Assembly (NCBI GenBank): GCA_963677225.1
Contig: OY781923.1
Coordinates: 1,612,001-1,676,000 of the forward strand
From: SABI01 sp028532915
GTDB lineage: Bacteria; Spirochaetota; Spirochaetia; Sphaerochaetales; Sphaerochaetaceae
DNA length: 64,000 nt
Direction of reading: 5' to 3'
A program made the position numbers and the translations under genes. Each line of letters begins with the position of its first letter. Within the stretch, counting starts at the first letter, position 1. The notes below the pieces were generated by a model. That model saw nothing but the letters and a program-made list of their open reading frames with translations, was not told where the DNA came from and made no database searches. Shown in pieces: positions 26,268-34,148 of this stretch.

Positions 26268-28992
26268 TTCGCTTTAATTGCCTCTTTTTCTCAACAACAT
26301 CGATCACTTCGAGGATGTCTCCCGGACGCAGATCCTGGAAATTCTCCAGTCCGACACCGCATTCGAATCCTTCAGCTACATCTCTCGCATCATCTTTGAA
26401 ACGTTTCAGTGAAGATATTTTACCTGTGTAGACTTTTATGCTATCACGAATCACATTCACCTGAGCATTTCGCCTGATCTTACCGCTGGTAACGTAACAA
26501 CCTGCGATAGTACCGATTTTCGGAACCTTGAAGGTATCTCTCACTTCGACTTCACCTATGACGACTTCACTTCTTTCAGGTGCAAGCATACCTTCCATCG
26601 CATCTCTGATATCATCGACTGCATCGTAGATGATATTGTATTTTCTGATCTCAATCTTCTCACGTTCGGCAAGAGTCTGAGCTCTCGGTGTCGGCCTTAC
26701 ATTGAAACCGAGCACCAGTGCATTCGAAGCGATAGCAAGGTTGATGTCATCTTCGATGATCGCCCCTGCGGATGCCCGAATAGCATTGAGCCTTATCTCA
26801 TCGGTTGACAGTTTCTCGAGAGCATGCTGAACAGCTTCTACTGATCCCTGTACATCACCTTTGATTATGACATTGAATTCCTGAATCGTCCCGTCATGCA
26901 ATTTATCGAAGATATTGTCCAACGTGACTTTCTTGACATTTTTCGCCTGGCCGAGGCGTTCCAGTTCCTGACGCTTGCTTCCTACCTGGCGAGCCTGCTT
27001 TTCGTTCTCGGTGACCTGGAAAGGATCTCCTGCCCCGGGGATATCGCTCAGTCCGATGATTTCCACGGGAGTTGCAGGTCCGGCCTCGCTAATCTTCTTA
27101 CCGCGATCGTCGAACATGGCACGAACTTTACCCGGATAGATTCCTGCAACGAAGTTGTCTCCCTGATGCAGAGTTCCCCGTTCGACGATGATCGAAGCAA
27201 CAATACCTCTTCCCTGATCAATCCGCGATTCAAGGACCTTCCCTTCAGCGCGAACTTTCGGATTGGCTTTCAGTTCAAGCATCTCGGCCTGAAGCAAAAT
27301 AGTATCAAGAAGATCCTCTATACCGATTTTCTTCAATGCAGATAATTCACAGTAGAGGGTCGTTCCGCCCCAGTCTTCGGGCATGAGTCCATGATCTGAA
27401 AGCTGCTGCTTCACTCTGTCGATATTCGCATCAACAAGGTCGATCTTGTTTACTGCTACGATGATAGGCACTTTTGCAGCCTTCGCATGATCGATAGCCT
27501 CGATAGTCTGAGGCATCACTCCGTCATTAGCCGCAACCACAAGAACAACGATGTCGGTAACCTGAGCACCGCGTGCTCTCATCAGTGTAAAAGCCGCGTG
27601 ACCTGGAGTATCGAGGAATACGATATTTCCCTTATCTGCGAGTGAGACCTTATATGCACCGATATGCTGTGTGATTCCGCCGAACTCATCGGCAACGACA
27701 TCGGTAGACCTGATCGCATCCAGCAGTTTAGTCTTTCCGTGGTCTACATGTCCCATGATCGTAACGATCGGAGCTCTGGGGATCACATCCTGTTCGGCAT
27801 CATCTTCGGTCTGTATCAATGTCTCATCATACAACGAGACAATATTGACTTCACAATTGTATTCGTTCGCTATCAATGTCGCCACATCAGAATCAATCTG
27901 CTGGTTGATAGTTACCATCATACCCATCTTAAGAAGCTTGCCGATCACTTCAGAAGCCTTGAGATTCATCTTCTTCGCGAGATCACTGACTGTGATGACC
28001 TCCATGATATCGATCTTCTTCGGAACAGGATTTGCTCTGTGAACATCTTTTCTCTTGATCTGGAAGTCTTTTTCGTTATCCCGTTCGGGTCTCTGGAAGT
28101 TTTTCCGTTTCTTGAAGACCTTCTTGCTTGTCTTCTGCGCGATATTCTCGTCTCTTGGCGGTCCGCCCGCACCGGGTCTTTGTGGTCTGGGTCCCCTGTT
28201 GTTGAAACTGTTTGGTCTTCCGCTGTTGTTATAGGGTGGACGGCTTCCGTTGTTATTGTAATTCGGTCGACCCGAGTTATAAGGAGGGCGCTGTCCGTTT
28301 CTGTTCGAATTGAACGGAGGTCTGCCCTGACCGTCCCTGTTCTGGTACGGCGGCCTGGATCCCGGAGCTCCGCCTCTGTTATTCTGGTATGGAGGGCGTG
28401 AACCTCTGTCATTATTCTGAGGCCGGTTCTGAAATCCGCCGACCTGGCCTACCTGTCGTGACCCTGTGGATTCCTTCGGTTTGAGAGAATGCTGATTATT
28501 CTTTCTCCACTCAACATGGTCGTGTGCAGTCTGTCCCTGTCCCGGTACCGGCGGCAGGTCTTTAGGATCGATCACTTTAGGTGTAGAGACACCTGCATTG
28601 GGTGTTCTTCTGAACGGTTCATGAGTGTTTTTAACTCTTCTTGTTCGAATAGTCGGGTGTTCGTGCTTGACTACAGTACTTTTTGGAGAACCTTCCATTT
28701 TAGGCTTTTCAGGTTCGGTACTCTTCTCCGTCAGAGTATCTTTTGCCGGTTTTTTCCCGGTAGAGGTTTTGGAGCTGTCCGCTTCAGGTGTTTTCACCTC
28801 TTCAGTGGACGGTTTTGCCTGGGGTTTGACCACAACGACCCGCTTTTTTACCACAACAACCTTCTTCTTTTCGCCAGGACGTGAATGAGACGAGCCTTCC
28901 TTTTTCGCAGGCTGAGTCTCATTGGGTGTCTCTGTTGAATTCTTAGTGTGTTTAATCAAGGTTGTTTTCGGCTTTTTATCTTCTTCATTCAT
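26260..28992 (-). CDS. infB: Translation initiation factor IF-2
   Basis: GTPase that brings initiator tRNA to the ribosome. Of 910 residues, the first ~300 are low complexity: Lys/Val strings (KKKVVVVKKRVVVVKPQ), then Arg/Pro/Gly/Asn/Tyr repeats of the RPPYNN type. The IF-2 N-terminal motif (VSDLAKKMNLKASEVIGKLLKMGM) precedes the G domain, with GHVDHGKTKLLD, DTPGHAAFTLMRARG and NKIDL, then domains II-IV. It follows nusA by 12 bases. The Asn-rich repeat is unlike the Ala-rich linker of enterobacterial IF-2. Confidence 0.98.
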   Translation of the reverse strand: MNEEDKKPKTTLIKHTKNSTETPNETQPAKKEGSSHSRPGEKKKVVVVKKRVVVVKPQAKPSTEEVKTPEADSSKTSTGKKPAKDTLTEKSTEPEKPKMEGSPKSTVVKHEHPTIRTRRVKNTHEPFRRTPNAGVSTPKVIDPKDLPPVPGQGQTAHDHVEWRKNNQHSLKPKESTGSRQVGQVGGFQNRPQNNDRGSRPPYQNNRGGAPGSRPPYQNRDGQGRPPFNSNRNGQRPPYNSGRPNYNNNGSRPPYNNSGRPNSFNNRGPRPQRPGAGGPPRDENIAQKTSKKVFKKRKNFQRPERDNEKDFQIKRKDVHRANPVPKKIDIMEVITVSDLAKKMNLKASEVIGKLLKMGMMVTINQQIDSDVATLIANEYNCEVNIVSLYDETLIQTEDDAEQDVIPRAPIVTIMGHVDHGKTKLLDAIRSTDVVADEFGGITQHIGAYKVSLADKGNIVFLDTPGHAAFTLMRARGAQVTDIVVLVVAANDGVMPQTIEAIDHAKAAKVPIIVAVNKIDLVDANIDRVKQQLSDHGLMPEDWGGTTLYCELSALKKIGIEDLLDTILLQAEMLELKANPKVRAEGKVLESRIDQGRGIVASIIVERGTLHQGDNFVAGIYPGKVRAMFDDRGKKISEAGPATPVEIIGLSDIPGAGDPFQVTENEKQARQVGSKRQELERLGQAKNVKKVTLDNIFDKLHDGTIQEFNVIIKGDVQGSVEAVQHALEKLSTDEIRLNAIRASAGAIIEDDINLAIASNALVLGFNVRPTPRAQTLAEREKIEIRKYNIIYDAVDDIRDAMEGMLAPERSEVVIGEVEVRDTFKVPKIGTIAGCYVTSGKIRRNAQVNVIRDSIKVYTGKISSLKRFKDDARDVAEGFECGVGLENFQDLRPGDILEVIDVVEKKRQLKRND

Positions 28993-29004
28993 ATTGTCTT
29001 GTAC

Positions 29005-30468
29005 TTACTCCTCATCGACTTCCACTTCTTCAAAACTCAATCCGACGCCACAATTGGGACAACTTGTCATCTCCGGGTTGAGCGGCTCTCCACATTCAGG
29101 GCAGAGGAACTGCTGTTCGACCTCTCCTTCTGCCTCTTCTTCTACAATATCCACGTACTCAGATAGAATCTGCATGGCATTGCTTATCTCTTCTTCTGAG
29201 ATGTCTTCTAATGTCGAAATCTCTTCATCGCTGAGATTTACGAACTCTTCGACAGTATAGATATCATAGTAGTGCAATTTCTGAAGAAGTTTGCGGTCGA
29301 ATTCCTCGATATCTCCGAGTTCGATCTCCTCTTCTTCATATTCCTGTTCGACATATTCCTGATCATCTTCTACGAACAGTGCATCAAGCCGTTCCTTGGT
29401 CTCCAGATCAAGATCAAGTTCCCTATACTGCTCCATTGTCTTGACGTCAATAATCCAGTCGGCAAGTTTATTAGCCAGTCTGACGTTTATCCCCTGCTTT
29501 CCGATCGCCAGTGACAGCTGAGAATCTTCTACGACAGCAATGGCTGTCCGTTTGACCTCGTCTAGAATGACGACCTTCTTGATATCTGCCGGTGAAAGAC
29601 AATTCTTGATATACTCAATCGGATTAGGGTCATATCGAAGTACATCGATTCTCTCCCCTTCCATCTCTCTCATGATAGTCTGAACTCTGATTCCTTTCAA
29701 CCCGACACAAGCCCCTACCGGATCTAAATCATTTCGTTGTGAATAGACTGCTACCTTGGTTCTGTAACCGGGCTCTCTGACGATCTTATGGATTTCGATA
29801 GAATGGTCATATATTTCGGGAACTTCAAGTTCGAAGAGCTTTCTCACGAACTCGGAATGGGTTCTTGAGAGTTCCACTCTCAGGTCGCCCCTTTCAGGCT
29901 TCTCAACTCTATAGACATAACATTTTATCTTGTCATTCTTTCTGTAGACTTCTCTGGGACTCTGGAAGCTCTTCGGAAGAATACCTTCAATCTTTCCCAG
30001 ATCAATGATCATATCACCGTTTTTACTTTCACGCTGATAATAACCGATGATCATTTCACCTTCTTTCGTTTTGTATTCGGAATAGAGAGTATCTTTCTGA
30101 ATCTCTCTCAGTTCCTGTTTCGCCTTCTGCTTGGCACTCTGAACCGAGATTCTGTCGAATGTCTTCGGATCGATGGGAATAAGGACTTCGTCTCCGAGTT
30201 CACATTCCGGATGGAGCTCTTTTGCAGCGGACAATGAGATCTCATCAATCATTCCGTCAAATTCGTCATCTTCTACGATCATTTTCTTTGCGAAAAGTTC
30301 CACATTGTCAAGTGCGTCATTGAATTGGACGACTGCATTGTCGCTCGTCCCGAATTTTCTCTTATAGGCAGCGAGAAGAACATCGGTGATGGTCTCTATT
30401 ACTACATCTTCAGAAATTCCCCGCTCATTCACTAAAGAACGGATTGCTTCTCCTAATTCATTGGACAT
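29005..30468 (-). CDS. nusA: Transcription termination/antitermination factor NusA with C-terminal zinc ribbon
   Basis: Controls pausing, termination and antitermination. From the ATG at 30468 (487 residues): N-terminal polymerase-binding domain to about 130, S1 domain (about 135-205), two KH domains (VGLKGIRVQTI and IGKQGINVRLANKL), an acidic stretch, a helix-hairpin-helix-like segment, and a final CPEC...CPNC pair that forms a zinc ribbon (about 460-480). That ribbon is not part of standard NusA. The start overlaps the rimP stop in TAATG. An upstream in-frame ATG at 30486 would lie on the GGAGG itself. Confidence 0.96.
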   Translation of the reverse strand: MSNELGEAIRSLVNERGISEDVVIETITDVLLAAYKRKFGTSDNAVVQFNDALDNVELFAKKMIVEDDEFDGMIDEISLSAAKELHPECELGDEVLIPIDPKTFDRISVQSAKQKAKQELREIQKDTLYSEYKTKEGEMIIGYYQRESKNGDMIIDLGKIEGILPKSFQSPREVYRKNDKIKCYVYRVEKPERGDLRVELSRTHSEFVRKLFELEVPEIYDHSIEIHKIVREPGYRTKVAVYSQRNDLDPVGACVGLKGIRVQTIMREMEGERIDVLRYDPNPIEYIKNCLSPADIKKVVILDEVKRTAIAVVEDSQLSLAIGKQGINVRLANKLADWIIDVKTMEQYRELDLDLETKERLDALFVEDDQEYVEQEYEEEEIELGDIEEFDRKLLQKLHYYDIYTVEEFVNLSDEEISTLEDISEEEISNAMQILSEYVDIVEEEAEGEVEQQFLCPECGEPLNPEMTSCPNCGVGLSFEEVEVDEE

Positions 30469-30956
30469 TATGAAATATCCTCCCATGCATATGTTAATTT
30501 AGCCTTCTGAATACGGCTGTATGGTATTTGGTGTGTACCGATTTTTTCTTTGTTATCTTCACGCTCGGCTTGTGCAAGAGTGACCTGATGTTCATCGGCA
30601 CTTTCAATTATTCCGACGATCCACCCGTTCTCATCAGATTCGTATATACGGCATCTCCTTGATGTAAAAACTTCAAATTCGTAGACATCTCTGATATTAC
30701 GCTGGATGCCAGGAGTCGATACCTCCATGTCGATATCCCTGTCGTTCTCAAGCAGTGTCAATCGTGTCTGAAGCAGCCTGTGTGCTTTTGAACATTCATC
30801 GATTCCCGCGGTATGATCTTCATTCGTGATGGTGATGGTATATCTCACACTTGAGGAAAGCTCGTCCCTCCTCACATCAACCAATGTAAGACCTATCGGC
30901 TTTAAGATAGGCGCAATCGCCTTGAAACTGGAATCATTTCGTAATCTATCTCTCAT
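30468..30956 (-). CDS. rimP: Ribosome maturation factor RimP
   Basis: Needed for 30S assembly. The start is the ATG at 30956, with GGAG a few bases upstream, giving 162 residues, the normal size. The in-frame start at 31049 would put the promoter and attenuator inside the coding region and is rejected. The family block LTLLENDRDIDMEVSTPGIQRNIR is present. It is the first gene of the nusA-infB operon. Confidence 0.92.
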   Translation of the reverse strand: MRDRLRNDSSFKAIAPILKPIGLTLVDVRRDELSSSVRYTITITNEDHTAGIDECSKAHRLLQTRLTLLENDRDIDMEVSTPGIQRNIRDVYEFEVFTSRRCRIYESDENGWIVGIIESADEHQVTLAQAEREDNKEKIGTHQIPYSRIQKAKLTYAWEDIS

Positions 30957-30966
30957 ATTTCTCCAT

Positions 30967-30994
30967 AAAAAAGGGACCGGCTTCAAGCGATCCC
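30967..30994 (-). terminator. Leader terminator (attenuator candidate) of the rimP-nusA-infB operon
   Basis: On the minus strand GGGATCG (30988-30994) pairs with CGGTCCC (30973-30979), all seven pairs with one U-G, then six T residues (30967-30972). It lies between the promoter at 31021-31049 and the rimP ribosome site, so it can only act on transcripts entering this operon. Confidence 0.65.
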
Positions 30995-31020
30995 CCAAAA
31001 AACAAACTCTAACTAGGACT

Positions 31021-31049
31021 ATAGTAGGGTATTTAGCTATACATGTCAA
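31021..31049 (-). promoter_or_regulatory. Promoter of the rimP-nusA-infB operon
   Basis: Perfect -35 TTGACA (31044-31049), 17-base spacer and -10 TACTAT (31021-31026) on the minus strand. It is among the strongest promoters in the window. Confidence 0.75.
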
Positions 31050-31063
31050 TCAGATCACATCTA

Positions 31064-31555
31064 TTATATGAATGTAATGAATCCGGCATGTTTCGACCGC
31101 TGTGAAGGATATCTCACCGCAAGGAAACGGAAACTCGGGGATTCTCTCCTGCAAAGTTCAAAACCGTTCACATAATTGCAAACATTCACAAGAAAAGGGA
31201 AATAATCACTTTCTGAGTCGTCTGCAGTCAAAGCATATCCGAAAGGGAGAAGGACCTCTCCGATCTGACGGACAGTCTCCTTGTGAAATCCTTTTTCCAC
31301 AGAATCAAAAAAAGTACTCACGACTATTGTCTTTCTGAATACTGTCAGATGAAACGTACTGTTTCGGCAGGTACAGACACTGTTCTCGTGTATAAGATAC
31401 GAGCCGCAGACTCTGCAGTATCCGTGAAGATATCGAATCAGCATCTCCTCTTTCAGCAGCGCTAGACACTTTTCACACAATCCGGTGCTCTCTTTCCGGC
31501 ACAGCGGACAAAGATATGAGATCATATCATATAATACGTATTCAAGAGTGTTCAT
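31064..31555 (-). CDS. Small zinc-ribbon protein, ComF-like N-terminus, function unknown
   Basis: A 163-residue protein with paired cysteines arranged like the double zinc ribbon of ComF: CPLC...CEKC at about 16-29 and CRVCG...CTC at about 47-64. ComF then has a phosphoribosyltransferase domain with a PRPP loop. I find no such loop here, and the C-terminal ~95 residues match nothing I know. It could be a decayed ComF or a separate zinc-ribbon protein. It overlaps the mutS stop by four bases, so it is translated from the mutS message. Confidence 0.55.
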   Translation of the reverse strand: MNTLEYVLYDMISYLCPLCRKESTGLCEKCLALLKEEMLIRYLHGYCRVCGSYLIHENSVCTCRNSTFHLTVFRKTIVVSTFFDSVEKGFHKETVRQIGEVLLPFGYALTADDSESDYFPFLVNVCNYVNGFELCRRESPSFRFLAVRYPSQRSKHAGFITFI

Positions 31556-34137
31556 GCTTCATCTTCAAGGACTTTCTTCAGTTCCTCCACAAACAGCATT
31601 GCCTGCATTGGAGTCGAATTCTCAAGAGGAAAAGCTTCTATCATATCTTTTAGAGGATTGCTTTCTGATTCATTCGGATGCGATGTGAACAGATCGAGTT
31701 GAGGAGTGTTTGAACCGAATGAATAGGATGCATAATGATTCTGCTGAAAATAAGATGCTGTCTGAAGCACATCTTTTGGCATTCCTGCCATTTTCGCCAC
31801 ATGAAGTCCGTAGGAAGAATTTGCTATCCCTTCAATGACTTTTCGGAGAAATATGATATCTTTTCTGTATTCCTTTACAGCAAGTGTCAGCAGCTGCATC
31901 CCCTCCGTATCGAGCATGGTAAGTTCATGGTAATGAGTTGCGAACAGCGTACAGGTCTTGAGTTCCACCATCTTTCTCATTACGGCATATGCGATAGACA
32001 TTCCATCCTGTGTGCTGGTCCCCCTTCCTATCTCATCCATGATCACCAGAGAACGTGTTGTCGCCTTCCTCAGTATATAGGATGTCTCCTGCATCTCTAT
32101 GAGAAATGTCGATTCCCCCCTGGCAAGGTTGTCGGATGCTCCGACTCTGCAGAAAAGAGCGTCAGTCAGCCCGATCCGGGCCGAATCGGCAGGGACGAAC
32201 GATCCGATATGGGCAAGCAGTACAATAAGAGCGCTCTGCCTCAGGTATGTCGATTTTCCCGCCATATTCGGACCGGTGATGAGGCAGAATCGACCTTTCG
32301 AGTCATTCAGGTAGAGCGAGTTCGCGATGAACGATCCTTTCTCAAGAAATTGTTCTACTACAGGGTGCCTTCCGTTCACGATGTGGTAATCAGTATTCTC
32401 ATTGATTTGAGGCCTGCAGTAGGAATATTTTACTGCAGTATGGGCGAAACTCTGAAGACAATCGAGGGTTGAGAGAAATGCACCTATCATATGAAGATGA
32501 ATACGTTCCTCGTTCACCATACCAACTATCTGATCATACAGTTCTCTTTCCTTATCTGCAGCTCTCTGCTCGCTCTCTCTGATCTTCATCTCCAGCTCAA
32601 CAAGGTGTTCGGTCGTATATCTCTCTGCGTTTACCAGAGTCTGCTTCCTGTAAAAATAATCCGGGACTTTCGCACTGTGAGTTTTCGTTATCTCAAGAAA
32701 GTGACCGATGATCTTGTTGTGTGACAGCTTTATCTGCGGTATAGAAGTCTCTTCCTTCAGTGCATCAACATATTCTTTGAGAGTATCTCCTCCGTGACGG
32801 TATAATGATCTGTACTCGTCGAGCGTCTCGTCGTAAGAGTCCGCTATCACCTTGTGGGGAGTATAGATCCCGCTGCACATCTGATGAACGCCGCTATTGA
32901 GAGTCTTCAACAGGTCCATGAGGTTGTTGAGAACCTCATCGTCGATTTCACGATCGAGCATCTGCGTATAGAACTCGGGTTCATTCCGAATAATCTTAAA
33001 GAACTGTGTAAGAGTCGCCGCTATCGCAAGCAGATCCTGAGGTGTATTTCTTTTGAGTGAGATTCGCGAAGTCAGTCGTATAAGGTCCCTGCTTTCCTTC
33101 AGAAGGGAACGTACTCTGTGGTGTTCCTCCCCGTTAGCTATAAACCAGCTTACTTTATCCTGTCTGGATGTGATCTGTGCAATTGAACGCAACGGAGATG
33201 ATATCCATTCTTTCAGTAATCGGGAACCACCCGAAGTGCACGTCTGATTGATGGCGGAAAACAGGGTACGCTGATGAGAGTTATCCTGCTGATTGCAGAT
33301 GAGCTCGAGATTCCTTCTTGTCGATTCATCGATGTTCATCGTCCTGGATGAAGTCACATGGATCAGTGAATAGAGATTCTGCAGCTGCTGCCTGCTCGTT
33401 GATTCTATGTAATGTATCAGCGCACCGGCAGCAACGAGAGCGACAGAGTCACTCTGCAGTCCGAAGGGTTTGAGATTCACTGTAGAGAAGGCTTCACACA
33501 ATTTCTCGAATCCCGATATGAGCGAGAAATGCCAGGAAGGGAGCTTGTCTATCATGATATCATACTGATTGAGAGTATCGCTGAATTGTGAATTCTCATA
33601 GAAGACCGTCTCGTCGACAATGATCTCCTTCGGTCTCAACTGTTCGATAAGTGATCTCAGGTCGCTGAGTTTCCCGTCATATTCGAGATCTGTCGTATAG
33701 AAGGTGGAACTTGAAATGTCGCAATAGGCACAGGAAAGCTTTTGTTCGAAGATGGTCACACTCAGAAGATAGTTGGAATCATGATCTTCGAGAAACTCCT
33801 CCTCGACGACCGTACCGGGACTGATTACCTGAACGACCTCTCTTGTCGCGATAGCCCCGCTTTCTTCGGGCATTTTCACCTGCTCGCATATCGCGATCTT
33901 CTTTCCCTCATCTAGCAGCCGTTTGATGTATGTCTTCGCGGCATGGTACGGGATACCGCACATCATGATGCCGTTGCGGTGAGTCAGTGTAAGATTGAGC
34001 AGTCTGGAGACTTCTTTCGCATCATCCAGGAACATCTCGTAGAAATCACCGAGACGGAAGAACAACACCTCGTCGGCATACTCGCGTTTAATGTCGAGGT
34101 ATTGTTTCATCATGGGAGTGATCTTCGTTTCTGCCAT
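31552..34137 (-). CDS. mutS: DNA mismatch repair protein MutS
   Basis: Recognises mismatches and starts repair. The 861 residues include the N-terminal mismatch-binding FYEMF motif, the ATPase Walker A GPNMAGKSTYLRQ, the MDEIGRGTSTQDG motif and the ATHYHELT signature. It follows bamA after 11 bases with an AAGGGA site. Confidence 0.98.
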   Translation of the reverse strand: MAETKITPMMKQYLDIKREYADEVLFFRLGDFYEMFLDDAKEVSRLLNLTLTHRNGIMMCGIPYHAAKTYIKRLLDEGKKIAICEQVKMPEESGAIATREVVQVISPGTVVEEEFLEDHDSNYLLSVTIFEQKLSCAYCDISSSTFYTTDLEYDGKLSDLRSLIEQLRPKEIIVDETVFYENSQFSDTLNQYDIMIDKLPSWHFSLISGFEKLCEAFSTVNLKPFGLQSDSVALVAAGALIHYIESTSRQQLQNLYSLIHVTSSRTMNIDESTRRNLELICNQQDNSHQRTLFSAINQTCTSGGSRLLKEWISSPLRSIAQITSRQDKVSWFIANGEEHHRVRSLLKESRDLIRLTSRISLKRNTPQDLLAIAATLTQFFKIIRNEPEFYTQMLDREIDDEVLNNLMDLLKTLNSGVHQMCSGIYTPHKVIADSYDETLDEYRSLYRHGGDTLKEYVDALKEETSIPQIKLSHNKIIGHFLEITKTHSAKVPDYFYRKQTLVNAERYTTEHLVELEMKIRESEQRAADKERELYDQIVGMVNEERIHLHMIGAFLSTLDCLQSFAHTAVKYSYCRPQINENTDYHIVNGRHPVVEQFLEKGSFIANSLYLNDSKGRFCLITGPNMAGKSTYLRQSALIVLLAHIGSFVPADSARIGLTDALFCRVGASDNLARGESTFLIEMQETSYILRKATTRSLVIMDEIGRGTSTQDGMSIAYAVMRKMVELKTCTLFATHYHELTMLDTEGMQLLTLAVKEYRKDIIFLRKVIEGIANSSYGLHVAKMAGMPKDVLQTASYFQQNHYASYSFGSNTPQLDLFTSHPNESESNPLKDMIEAFPLENSTPMQAMLFVEELKKVLEDEA

Positions 34138-34148
34138 GAGTCCCTTTA

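Noticed and set aside
28150..28500. Short repeated DNA segments resembling a repeat array
   Set aside because: They encode the Asn/Pro/Arg/Gly low-complexity linker of IF-2; the repeats are irregular and coding, not CRISPR.
30957..31049. N-terminal extension of RimP
   Set aside because: This stretch contains the promoter and the terminator hairpin, and GGAG precedes the ATG at 30956.
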